From assembly GCF_900455735.1 (NCBI RefSeq), contig NZ_UAUI01000016.1, forward strand, positions 18,501 through 82,500: 64,000 nt of DNA, in the 5' to 3' direction. Shown piece by piece: positions 1 through 7,283 of the stretch. This DNA is from Rhodococcus wratislaviensis. GTDB taxonomy: Bacteria; Actinomycetota; Actinomycetes; Mycobacteriales; Mycobacteriaceae. The translations under genes and the position numbers were made by a program. The notes beneath the pieces were generated by a model that was given only the letters and a program-made list of their open reading frames with translations, was not told where the DNA came from and searched no databases. The stretch's first letter is position 1; every line of letters begins with the position of its first letter.

Positions 1-1
1 G

Positions 2-1588
2 TCGACGGTCTTCGCGGTGCGGATGACGGTGCTGTTCTCCTACTGGTACAACGATTTCTACGATTCGATCCAGAACCTGGACGAGTCGGCTTTCTGGCAC
101 TTCCTCCGCGTATTCGCCATTCTGGCGACGGTCCACGTGGTGCGGGCACTGATCGAATACCTGATCGGGCAGACCCTCGACATCGACTGGCGGACGTGGC
201 TCAACCACCATCTCGTCGACGACTGGCTCGACAGCCGCGCCTACTACCGCGACCGGTTCCTGGACGACGCGATCGACAACCCGGACCAGCGCGTCCAGGC
301 CGATATCACCAACTTCGTGACCACGTCCCGCTCGCTGTCGATGGGCGCGGTGACCGCCGTGCTGTCGATCGTGTCCTTCACGGGAATCCTGTGGGATCTG
401 TCCGGCCCGATGACGGTGTTCGGCGTCGAGATCTCGCGGGCGATGATCTTCCTCGTCTACATCTACGTGCTGGTGACCACGGTGGTGGCGTTCTGGATCG
501 GCAAGCCCCTCATCAAGCTGAACTTCCTCAACGAGAAACTGGGCGCCAACTTCCGCTACGCGCTGATCCGGGTGCGGGAGTACGGCGAGAGCATCGCGTT
601 CTACCGCGGCGAGAACGTCGAGCGCCGCACCCTTGCCGGGCGGTTCGCGGACGTCATCCGGAACATGTGGCAGATCGTGTTCCGGACGTTGAAATTCAGC
701 GGATGGAACCTCACCGTCAACCAGACGGCCGTCATCTTCCCGTTCCTCGTGCAGGGTCCGCGACTGTTCACCGGTCAGGTGTCGCTCGGTGACGTGATGC
801 AGACGTCGCAGGCGTTCGGTCAGGTCCACGACTCCCTGTCCTTCTTCCGTGAGTCGTACGCCGACTTCGCGAGTTTCCGCGCCACCCTGATCCGACTCAA
901 CGGTCTGGCCAACGACAACCAGCACGCCGCCGAACTTCCGATCCTGAAGACCGGCAAGTCGGGCGACGACCTCCAGGTCGAGAAGCTGGACGTGCGCATC
1001 CCGACGGGGCAGACCCTCATCGAGGGGCTCGAGCTGACCGTGACCCCCGGACAGTCGTTGCTGGTCAAGGGCCCGTCGGGCTCGGGCAAGACCACCCTGC
1101 TCCGCACGCTCGCCGATCTGTGGCCGTACGCAGACGGCACGGTGTCGCGGCCGGCGGGGGAGGCGATCTTCCTGTCCCAGCGGCCGTACCTGCCGCTCGG
1201 TTCGCTGCGGACCGCACTGGCATACCCGAAGGAGCCGACGGCGGCCGACGACGTCGTGCGTGGTGCGCTGTCGAAGGTGTCGCTCGGCAATCTGGGGGAT
1301 CGGCTCGACGAGACCGCCGACTGGACGCGGATCCTGTCGCCGGGTGAGCAGCAGCGTCTCGCGTTCGCGCGGGTGCTGATCGCGCGCCCCGCGGTGATCT
1401 TCCTCGACGAGGCCACGTCGGCCATCGACGAGGGGCTCGAATACACGCTCTACACCCTGCTCAGGACCGAACTCCCGGACAGCATCGTGGTGAGTGTCGG
1501 CCACCGCAGCACCCTCAACCAATTCCATTCCCGCGGTGTGGAACTCGAAGGGGAGGGGCGGTGGACGGAGTCGGAACTCGTCGGGTGA
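2..1588 (+). CDS. SbmA/BacA-like ABC transporter, fused permease and ATPase (5' end missing)
   Basis: The reading frame is open to the window edge, so the true start lies upstream; at least 528 residues are visible. The N-terminal half has hydrophobic membrane segments of the SbmA/BacA/YddA permease type. The C-terminal half is an ABC ATPase with Walker A GPSGSGKTT (near base 1070), signature LSPGEQQRLAFA and Walker B FLDEATSAID. Relatives with a fused ATPase, such as mycobacterial Rv1819c, move cobalamin, bleomycin or other hydrophilic compounds and peptides across the inner membrane; the substrate here cannot be read from sequence. The next gene is convergent, with one base between the stop codons. 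The family call is firm; the substrate is unknown. Confidence 0.9.
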   Translation, partial: STVFAVRMTVLFSYWYNDFYDSIQNLDESAFWHFLRVFAILATVHVVRALIEYLIGQTLDIDWRTWLNHHLVDDWLDSRAYYRDRFLDDAIDNPDQRVQADITNFVTTSRSLSMGAVTAVLSIVSFTGILWDLSGPMTVFGVEISRAMIFLVYIYVLVTTVVAFWIGKPLIKLNFLNEKLGANFRYALIRVREYGESIAFYRGENVERRTLAGRFADVIRNMWQIVFRTLKFSGWNLTVNQTAVIFPFLVQGPRLFTGQVSLGDVMQTSQAFGQVHDSLSFFRESYADFASFRATLIRLNGLANDNQHAAELPILKTGKSGDDLQVEKLDVRIPTGQTLIEGLELTVTPGQSLLVKGPSGSGKTTLLRTLADLWPYADGTVSRPAGEAIFLSQRPYLPLGSLRTALAYPKEPTAADDVVRGALSKVSLGNLGDRLDETADWTRILSPGEQQRLAFARVLIARPAVIFLDEATSAIDEGLEYTLYTLLRTELPDSIVVSVGHRSTLNQFHSRGVELEGEGRWTESELVG

Positions 1589-1589
1589 G

Positions 1590-2615
1590 CTACCCGGCGT
1601 CCAGCCGGGTCGCGAACTGCAGGACGCGGTAGGGGTTCCCGGTCGTCGTGTTCCATTGCGACACAAACAGATGCAGCTCGTCCAGCGTGGACGCCGGATG
1701 GATGAATCCGCCGTAGATTTGCGCCCACGTGCCGTCCGTCGCTCCCCAGTCGCCCCCGGCGATCTGCACGGTCGGTTCCGACCACAGTCCGTCGATACGC
1801 GCCGCCGTGCGAGTGACGATCGCGTACGCGGTGGGATCGAAGTACGCGAGGACCCAGGTGCCGTCGATTCGTCGCAGGCACATCTCCCCGACGGGGCCCG
1901 GCAGGATCGGGGTCGCGGGCTGCCCCCACGCCCATCCCGTGCCGCGGTCCCAGCCCCAGTGTTCGTAGGCTGCGGGCTCGAGGATGCACGATTCGGGGAC
2001 CCGCCGGAGGATCATCCCACCCGGATGGGTGCGGTCGAACGCGCTCGAGACGACGTAGACGTAGCCGTCGTGCCGTTCCATCGTCCACAGCTGATCGAGC
2101 GACCCGCCGAGGTTGTCCCAACGGGCGGGTGAGCGGTGCCAGTTGTCGCCGCCGTCGTCGGACCAGGCGAGGTACGTGAAGTTCGTCGGCCACGCCCGTG
2201 ACCTCCACGAGTGCACACTGACGACGGACAGATACGTCCGATCACCGATCGTGACGGCGTCTGCGGGCACGACGGTGAACTCGGTGCCCGCCGACTCGCG
2301 GTCGGGGAGTTCGCGGACGTCGTGCGCGTTCGGCAGGATCTCCCTCGCCGTCCGGCCGCCGGCCGCGGATTCGAACTCGACGCCGCCGCGCAGATCTGTT
2401 GTGGTGGAGCGCAACATGACTGGGCTGCGCCACCGCCTGCCGTGTCGGCCGCGTGAGCTGAACGTGTCGCCGAAGAAGAACGCGACCCTGCCGTCGGCCA
2501 GGCGCGTGGGACAGCCGAGGTCGGTGCCGCGCACACCCCATCGTCGCGTCGCCCCTCCGGTGACCTCCTTCACGAAGGTCGCTGCCGGTGTGGTCTTGCT
2601 GCCCGCGATACGCAC
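1590..2615 (-). CDS. DUF4185 domain protein
   Basis: A 341-residue protein starting at GTG. It resembles DUF4185 proteins, which look like secreted or surface beta-propeller/glycosidase-like proteins: it has an early FFFGDTFS segment, repeated aromatic and Trp-Ser-rich strands (LAWSDDGGDNW, WGWDRGTGWAWG) and GDWGATDGTWAQIYGG near the C terminus. No signal peptide is obvious at this start, so the protein may be cytoplasmic or the true start may differ. An AGGA lies immediately before the GTG, a poor spacing. It follows the SRPBCC gene by 25 bases on the same strand, suggesting co-transcription. Its function is not known. Confidence 0.75.
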   Translation of the reverse strand: MRIAGSKTTPAATFVKEVTGGATRRWGVRGTDLGCPTRLADGRVAFFFGDTFSSRGRHGRRWRSPVMLRSTTTDLRGGVEFESAAGGRTAREILPNAHDVRELPDRESAGTEFTVVPADAVTIGDRTYLSVVSVHSWRSRAWPTNFTYLAWSDDGGDNWHRSPARWDNLGGSLDQLWTMERHDGYVYVVSSAFDRTHPGGMILRRVPESCILEPAAYEHWGWDRGTGWAWGQPATPILPGPVGEMCLRRIDGTWVLAYFDPTAYAIVTRTAARIDGLWSEPTVQIAGGDWGATDGTWAQIYGGFIHPASTLDELHLFVSQWNTTTGNPYRVLQFATRLDAG

Positions 2616-2640
2616 TCCTGGCAGTCGGTGAATCCGGTCG

Positions 2641-3144
2641 TCAGGACGTCTTGCGATAGGACGCGGCGAGTTCGTCGGCCCGATCCCACGGGGACCAGTC
2701 GACCTCGCGGCCGTCCAGTTGCGCTTCGACCACCTCGAGTCCCGCGTGCCAGCCGGCGGCGTGGGCGTAGGCGGATTCTTCTTCTTCCACGGTGTGGGTG
2801 AGCGTCAGCCAGCAGCCTCCGCTGCCGTCGGGGACGAGTTCCCAGTGCAGCGTCTCGGCGTCCCACAGGTACTCGAGGATGTGGGCGGGATGCACCGAGA
2901 TGACCGTCCCAGTGGTGGTCTGATCTGCGGGCAATCCGAATCGGCGCACCTGCTCCGGCGTCACCCGGAAGACGAGCTCGGCGCCCGGAGTGAGGTCGAA
3001 CTCGACGTCGGCGGGAAACCAGGCCTTCAGGTACTGCGGGTCGGTGAGAACACGCCACACCTTCTCCGGCGAGTGCGAGAGCGCCTGCTGGAATCGAAGG
3101 GCTACCCGCCCGTCGTAGGTGAAAGTGACGGTGCCGAGCTCCAT
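2641..3144 (-). CDS. SRPBCC (AHSA1/START-like) family protein
   Basis: A 167-residue protein starting MELGTVTFTYDG. This start is chosen over an upstream in-frame ATG at 3222 because GGAGG sits 6 bases before it. The fold signature of AHSA1-type SRPBCC proteins is visible: an early 'alSHSPEKVWRVLTDPQYLKAWFP' type segment, a central beta region, and a C-terminal helix after 'LTHTVEEEE'. These proteins form a hydrophobic pocket and bind lipids, polyketides or small aromatic ligands; the ligand is not predictable. It lies 105 bases downstream of the ECF sigma gene and 25 bases upstream of the DUF4185 gene, all on the minus strand, so it may belong to the sigma factor's operon. Confidence 0.8.
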   Translation of the reverse strand: MELGTVTFTYDGRVALRFQQALSHSPEKVWRVLTDPQYLKAWFPADVEFDLTPGAELVFRVTPEQVRRFGLPADQTTTGTVISVHPAHILEYLWDAETLHWELVPDGSGGCWLTLTHTVEEEESAYAHAAGWHAGLEVVEAQLDGREVDWSPWDRADELAASYRKTS

Positions 3145-3249
3145 GGGTGACCTCCGTGCTCGAGGGCGTACCTGTCCCACCATGGTACTGGCAGGACGGC
3201 GCAGATCCCCAGGATCCGGCACAAAAAACCGCCGCTACCTGCGGGGTCG

Positions 3250-4125
3250 TCAGTCGCCGGCGTGGGCGAGCCTCAGACGCTGCAGGCGGTGCGGGTCGGC
3301 GAGGATGTCGATCCGGGCGATCTTCCCACCTGAGACGGTGAAGGCCATGACCGAGAAGGTCTTTCCCCCGGGTGCGGTCACGACCCCGGCTGCGCCGTTC
3401 ACCAGGGCGAGCCGGGCGAAAGGAGCGAAGCGCGAGAAGGTGAGGGCCTGCTCGCTGACGGCGCGGGCTCCGCGCACCACGTCGGATCCCTCCGCGCCGC
3501 GGTCGGCCCGCAGGACGATGTCCGGGTCGAGCAGAGCGAGGAGGTCATCGAACCGGCCACCCCGCGAGGCGGCCATGAAGGCCTCGACAATCTCCCGCTG
3601 CCGGGCCAGATCGGTATCCGGGGCGGGTCCCGACCCCTGGACGCGGCGGCGCGCGCGGCTCGCGAGCTGGCGGGCTGCGGCGGGGGTGCGTCCGGCGATC
3701 GCGGCGATCTCGTCGAAGGACAGGGCGAACATGTCGTGCAACACGAATGCGAGCCGCTCGGCGGGTGTCAGCGTGTCGAGAACGACCAGCAGCGCGAGTC
3801 CGACGGAGTCGCCCAGCACCGCCTCGTGCTCGGGGTCGGCCCCGTCCAATTCGCTCACGATCGGATCCGGCACATGGACATCCAGGGGCTCCTCGCGGCG
3901 AGTCTTCCGTGAGCGGAGCATGTCGAGGCAGACCCGGGCGACGACCGTCGTCAGCCAACCCGGCAGGTTCTCCACATCCGACGTCTCGGCACGGCTGAGC
4001 CGGAGCCAGCCCTCCTGCACGGCGTCCTCCGCTTCGCTGATCGAGCCGAGCATCCGATAGGCGACCGCCGACAGATGCGTCCGGTTCTCCTCGAAGCGGT
4101 GCGCCAGAACTTCGTTGTCGTTCAT
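3250..4125 (-). CDS. sigJ: ECF41-type RNA polymerase sigma factor (SigJ-like)
   Basis: A 291-residue sigma factor. Sigma-2 is at roughly residues 10-75 (RFEENRTHLSAVAYRMLGS, then EDAVQEGWLRL), and sigma-4 at about 110-170 (LTPAERLAFVLHDMFALSFDEIAAIAGRTPAAARQLASRARRR, quoted only as a landmark series: AERLAF, FDEIAAI, AAARQLASRA). A SnoaL-like domain of about 110 residues follows and carries the GGK and DPHRL signatures that ECF41 proteins use for self-regulation in place of an anti-sigma factor. The divergent neighbour is a carboxymuconolactone-decarboxylase-like gene, the standard ECF41 partner. The ATG at 4125 lies directly beside the -35 box of that partner's promoter. SigJ is the mycobacterial name for this group and is used loosely here. 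Confidence 0.88.
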   Translation of the reverse strand: MNDNEVLAHRFEENRTHLSAVAYRMLGSISEAEDAVQEGWLRLSRAETSDVENLPGWLTTVVARVCLDMLRSRKTRREEPLDVHVPDPIVSELDGADPEHEAVLGDSVGLALLVVLDTLTPAERLAFVLHDMFALSFDEIAAIAGRTPAAARQLASRARRRVQGSGPAPDTDLARQREIVEAFMAASRGGRFDDLLALLDPDIVLRADRGAEGSDVVRGARAVSEQALTFSRFAPFARLALVNGAAGVVTAPGGKTFSVMAFTVSGGKIARIDILADPHRLQRLRLAHAGD

Positions 4126-4126
4126 C

Positions 4127-4153
4127 TGTCACATTCTGCCGTCGTGGTTCGTC
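4127..4153 (+). promoter_or_regulatory. ECF41-type promoter for the carboxymuconolactone-decarboxylase-like gene
   Basis: TGTCACA at 4127-4133, a 16-base spacer, then CGTC at 4150-4153. This matches exactly the ECF41 target consensus as I recall it (TGTCACA-N16-CGTC). It faces the gene starting at 4223, giving a leader of roughly 60 bases. The -35 box begins two bases beyond the sigma gene's start codon, which reads the other way. The match is seen in the sequence; use of the promoter by the adjacent sigma factor is inferred. Confidence 0.82.
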
Positions 4154-4222
4154 ATGTCAGTGAGAACGAAGATCAGCCGGTGTGACTTCAGATCACCCGA
4201 ATACCTTTGGAGGCAGGCAATC

Positions 4223-4678
4223 ATGAAAGCCCGGATGACCAACCCCGCGATGATCGTTCCCGACGCCATGAAGTCTCTGCTGGCTCTGGGAAAGGCAGCG
4301 ACGAAGGCGGACGTGCCGCCGGTGACCCACGCACTCGTCCATCTGCGGTCTAGCCAGATCAACGGCTGCAGCGTGTGCGTGGACATGCATTCGCGTGAGT
4401 TGGAGAAGGAAGGGGAGACCAACGAGCGGATCTTCGCGGTGGCGGCGTGGCGGGAGGCTCCGTACTTCAGCGACGCCGAACGCGCGGCCCTGGCGCTGGC
4501 CGAGTCGATGACCCGGTTGAGCGATCGTTCGGACCCGGTCCCCGACGACGTGTGGAACGAGGCCGCCCGGCACTACGACGAGCAGGCCCTCGCGTCGCTG
4601 GTCCTGTCGATCGCCACCGTGAACCTGTGGAACCGTCTCAACGCCGCCACCCGGCAGGTCGCGGGCGGACAGTGGTGA
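4223..4678 (+). CDS. Carboxymuconolactone decarboxylase / AhpD-like protein
   Basis: A 151-residue protein. The start is the ATG preceded by GGAGG at 4209-4213; the frame is open further upstream but would run through the promoter. The AhpD-like redox motif is intact: GCSVCVDMH (Cys-x-x-Cys followed by His four residues later), within the usual 'ING-CSVC' context near residue 50. Such proteins act as thiol-disulfide or peroxidase-linked enzymes, or as decarboxylases. In ECF41 loci this gene ('COE' class: carboxymuconolactone decarboxylase, oxidoreductase or epimerase) is the direct target of the sigma factor. A strong hairpin follows at 4705-4747. The substrate is unknown. Confidence 0.88.
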   Translation: MKARMTNPAMIVPDAMKSLLALGKAATKADVPPVTHALVHLRSSQINGCSVCVDMHSRELEKEGETNERIFAVAAWREAPYFSDAERAALALAESMTRLSDRSDPVPDDVWNEAARHYDEQALASLVLSIATVNLWNRLNAATRQVAGGQW

Positions 4679-4704
4679 CGCACACACCCTGACGGGGAAC
4701 GAGA

Positions 4705-4747
4705 CGCGAATCGCAGGTCAGAGAAAGTATCTGACCTGCGATTCGCG
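4705..4747. terminator. Long perfect stem-loop between convergent gene and tRNA
   Basis: Perfect 18-bp arms (4705-4722 and 4730-4747) around a 7-base loop. There is no T tract. It lies after the decarboxylase-like gene on the plus strand and just beyond the 3' end of the minus-strand tRNA, so it can serve as a two-way terminator or processing signal. Confidence 0.7.
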
Positions 4748-4762
4748 GAGAAATCCTGGCAG

Positions 4763-4836
4763 TGCCCTCGGTGAGACTCGAACTCACACTGGACGGGTTT
4801 TGAATCCGTTTCCTCTGCCAATTGGGATACGAGGGC
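4763..4836 (-). tRNA. tRNA-Leu (anticodon CAA), unusual short-variable-loop form
   Basis: A 74-base cloverleaf. The acceptor stem has seven perfect pairs (GCCCTCG with CGAGGGC), the T arm is GTGAG-TTCGAGT-CTCAC, and the D arm carries the AATTGG loop. The anticodon loop is TTCAAAA, giving anticodon CAA at 4802-4800, which reads Leu codon UUG. The discriminator is A and CCA is not encoded. Two oddities: the variable loop is only five bases (CCAGT), although bacterial tRNA-Leu normally has a long variable arm, and the last anticodon-stem pair (31-39) is A-C. The D stem also has a mismatch at 13-22. From memory, mycobacteria carry a tRNA-Leu gene near pdtaR, so the location is probably conserved. 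Confidence 0.85.
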
Positions 4837-4945
4837 GTGTTGCGCTGTACCACTGTAGAAGATCGCCGTCGGGAGTCAACCACCGGTACCCTTCTAACGT
4901 TCGCTCCCCGCGCCGGGGTCGTCCGAGCAGAGGAGAATGGTGGCC

Positions 4946-5566
4946 ATGAACGCTCCCCAGCAGCAAGGTGTGCCGTCGCAGCCGCGACGGGTCGTGGTGG
5001 CCGAGGACGAGGCGCTGATCAGGCTCGATCTGGTCGAGATGCTGCGGGAAGAAGGCTACGACGTGGTCGGTGAGGCGGGCGACGGGCAGGCCGCCGTCGA
5101 CCTGGCGGTGGAGCTCAAACCCGACCTCGTGATCATGGATGTGAAGATGCCCCGTCGCGACGGCATCGATGCGGCCTCCGAGATCGCGGCGAAACGTATT
5201 GCGCCCGTGGTCATTCTCACAGCGTTCAGTCAGCGCGAGCTGGTGGAGCGCGCCCGCGACGCCGGGGCGATGGCGTATCTCGTCAAGCCGTTCTCCACAG
5301 CCGACCTGGTTCCTGCGGTCGAGTTGGCGGCCAGCCGGTTCAAGGAGGTGACCGCGCTCGAGCGGGAGATCTCCGATCTGTCCGAGCGTCTGGAGACCCG
5401 CAAGATCGTCGAGCGGGCCAAGGGCGTCCTGATGGAGAAGCAGTCCCTGACCGAGCCCGAAGCGTTCAAGTGGATCCAGCGGGCGGCGATGGACCGCCGG
5501 TCGACGATGAAGGCGGTCGCGCAGGTGGTGCTCGAGACCCTCGGTGGGGAAGCCCCCACCAGCTGA
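4946..5566 (+). CDS. pdtaR: ANTAR-domain response regulator (PdtaR-like)
   Basis: A 206-residue two-domain protein. The N-terminal receiver domain has acidic residues in AEDEALIR, phosphoacceptor Asp in VIMDVKMP, Thr in VILTAFS and Lys in LVKPFS. The C-terminal ANTAR domain (last ~60 residues: RKIVERAKGVLMEKQ, EAFKWIQRAAMDRR) binds tandem-hexaloop RNA and prevents transcription termination. It closely resembles M. tuberculosis PdtaR (Rv1626), partner of the kinase PdtaS; no kinase gene is in this window. Two in-frame ATGs exist: AGGAG at 4931-4935 is one base from the ATG at 4937 but 10 bases from the ATG at 4946, so the latter is preferred. Confidence 0.93.
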   Translation: MNAPQQQGVPSQPRRVVVAEDEALIRLDLVEMLREEGYDVVGEAGDGQAAVDLAVELKPDLVIMDVKMPRRDGIDAASEIAAKRIAPVVILTAFSQRELVERARDAGAMAYLVKPFSTADLVPAVELAASRFKEVTALEREISDLSERLETRKIVERAKGVLMEKQSLTEPEAFKWIQRAAMDRRSTMKAVAQVVLETLGGEAPTS

Positions 5567-5604
5567 CCCGCGAGATCGGCGACAGCCGATGCGCTTTCGA
5601 AGCG

Positions 5605-6444
5605 TCAGGTGCCGGCGGGGAAGTCCGCGGATCGGCTGACGTCGGCCCACCGGTGGGCCTCGGCGGCGCGTTCGCGGGAAGACTTCTCGGTCATGTCGAC
5701 GGCGCCGGCCCCGAGTAGCAGACGCAACGGGGCGTCCTCGGCGGCAACCACATCCAGGATGATCCGAGCGGCCCGGGCGGGGTCTCCGGGCTGGGTGCCG
5801 TCGGTGTCTCGCCGGTAGCGGTTCATCGCGCCGACCGTCGCCTCGTAGTCGGGGCCGACCGAGCTGCGTCGCATCGACGAACCCTGCCAGTCGGTGCGGA
5901 ACGCGCCCGGTTCGACGATGAGCACCTTCACGCCGAACGGTTTCACCTCGGCCGCCAGGACTTCGGAGAAACCCTCGACGGCGAACTTCGCTGCCTGATA
6001 GGCGCTCAGCCCCGGCGTGCCACCGACGCGACCCCCGACGGAGGAGAACTGCACGAAGCAGCCGCTGCGCTGCTCGCGCAGAATCGGCAGTGCCGCCCGG
6101 GTGACGTTGACGACGCCGAAGAAGTTGGCTTCGATCTGCTGCCGGAAGTCCTCGTCGTCCATTTCCTCGATCGGGACGCTGTTGGCGTAGCCGGCGTTGT
6201 TCACCACCACGTCGAGGCCCCCGAACTCGTCGACGGCAGTGGCGACCGCGGTACGGGCGGCCTCGGCGTCCGTGACGTCCAGGGCGACCGCCCGAACGCG
6301 GTCGCCGTACGTGTCGACCAGGTCGGTCAGCTGTTCGGGCCGGCGGGCGGTGGCGACGAGGTTGTCGCCGCTGCCCAGGATCGCGGTCGCGAGTTCCCTG
6401 CCGAAACCACGTGAGGTTCCGGTGACGAGCCAGGTCTTCGACAT
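5605..6444 (-). CDS. Short-chain dehydrogenase/reductase (SDR) oxidoreductase
   Basis: A 279-residue classical SDR. It has the cofactor motif TGTSRGFG at residues 8-15, NNAG, and the catalytic Ser-Tyr-Lys arrangement (SSVGG, then AYQAAK). It is probably an NAD(P)H-dependent ketone/aldehyde reductase. The start at 6444 is preferred because GGAG lies seven bases upstream; an in-frame ATG at 6456 has no clear ribosome site, and the much longer open frame runs through the operators. It is divergent from a TetR gene, with two related palindromes between them, so it is the likely regulated target. The substrate is unknown. Confidence 0.9.
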   Translation of the reverse strand: MSKTWLVTGTSRGFGRELATAILGSGDNLVATARRPEQLTDLVDTYGDRVRAVALDVTDAEAARTAVATAVDEFGGLDVVVNNAGYANSVPIEEMDDEDFRQQIEANFFGVVNVTRAALPILREQRSGCFVQFSSVGGRVGGTPGLSAYQAAKFAVEGFSEVLAAEVKPFGVKVLIVEPGAFRTDWQGSSMRRSSVGPDYEATVGAMNRYRRDTDGTQPGDPARAARIILDVVAAEDAPLRLLLGAGAVDMTEKSSRERAAEAHRWADVSRSADFPAGT

Positions 6445-6467
6445 GCTGTACTCCATCCCACACTCTT

Positions 6468-6487
6468 GCAACTGACTGGTTGGTTGC
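6468..6487. promoter_or_regulatory. Putative TetR operator, SDR-proximal copy
   Basis: GCAACTGACTGGTTGGTTGC, an imperfect palindrome 24 bases upstream of the SDR start. It matches the second site at 6525-6544 at 14 of 20 positions. Confidence 0.6.
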
Positions 6488-6524
6488 TGAATGGATTCCA
6501 TGAAACACCGGCGAGGAGGTGCTG

Positions 6525-6544
6525 TCAACCAACTATTTGGTTGA
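6525..6544. promoter_or_regulatory. Putative TetR operator, regulator-proximal copy
   Basis: TCAACCAACTATTTGGTTGA, with perfect 8-bp arms around CTAT, ending 12 bases before the TetR start codon. The position and symmetry suit autorepression by a TetR dimer. Confidence 0.68.
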
Positions 6545-6556
6545 TAACCTGGTCGC

Positions 6557-7117
6557 ATGGTGCGCGATGCAGAGGCAACGAAGAAACGACTACTCGACGC
6601 GGCGGCAGCCGAGTTCGCCGAATTCGGCATCGCCGGCGCGCGGGTCGACCGCATCGCCCTGGCCGCGAAGGCGAACAAGTCGATGATCTACGCGTACTTC
6701 GGCGACAAGGGGCAGTTGTTCGACGCGGTATTCGCCGCCCACGTGGTGGCCTTCACCGAGCAGGTGCGGTTCGACGCCACCGACCTCCCGGGCTACGCGG
6801 GGCGCTCGTTCGACCTGTACGAGGACAACCCGGCGACGCTCCGGCTCGCCACCTGGTACCAGCTCGAGCGGCCCGACGGTGACCCGCTCCAGGTGGTGGT
6901 CGCGTCCAACCGGTCCAAGCTCGCCGACATCGAGCGAGCGCAGAGAAGTGGCGTGCTGCCAACCCGATTCGAGCCCGTGGAACTGCTCGCCGTCGTCAGG
7001 TCCGTGGCGATGTCGTGGCATACGCAGACACCGGAACTCGGCGCCTCGGCCCCCGCGGACCGGGCCCGGCGACGGCAGGTGGTCGTCGACTCCGTGCGCC
7101 TTCTCGTCGGCACCTGA
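6557..7117 (+). CDS. TetR/AcrR family transcriptional regulator
   Basis: A 186-residue protein. An N-terminal helix-turn-helix at about residues 8-55 (RLLDAAAAEFAEFG, then VDRIALAAKANKSMIYAYFGDK) is followed by a helical C-terminal ligand domain. ATG 6557 is the only reasonable start and there is no clear ribosome site upstream, so the message may be nearly leaderless. It is divergent from the SDR gene across a 112-base region with two matching palindromes, pointing to repression of itself and the SDR gene. The inducer is unknown. Confidence 0.9.
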   Translation: MVRDAEATKKRLLDAAAAEFAEFGIAGARVDRIALAAKANKSMIYAYFGDKGQLFDAVFAAHVVAFTEQVRFDATDLPGYAGRSFDLYEDNPATLRLATWYQLERPDGDPLQVVVASNRSKLADIERAQRSGVLPTRFEPVELLAVVRSVAMSWHTQTPELGASAPADRARRRQVVVDSVRLLVGT

Positions 7118-7283
7118 GGCTCGCCACGCTACGACCGCGTAAACACTCGTCGTATTCAGATCACAGTAAGGTCACGAGCCTTTCTGGACGGATCGCGAAT
7201 GCCGCCGGACGGCTAGCGTCTGATCCGACAGCGGACGCCAACTCGGGTGGCGCCCGCACTCAGGTGATCTAAGGAGAGTTTGG

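Noticed and set aside
6445..6678. Longer N terminus for the SDR gene, and similar extensions for polA, rpsA, coaE, uvrA, argJ, argF and the Rv1683-like gene
   Set aside because: The extra residues lack family similarity and overlap operators, promoters or upstream genes; ribosome sites and family N termini favour the shorter forms.
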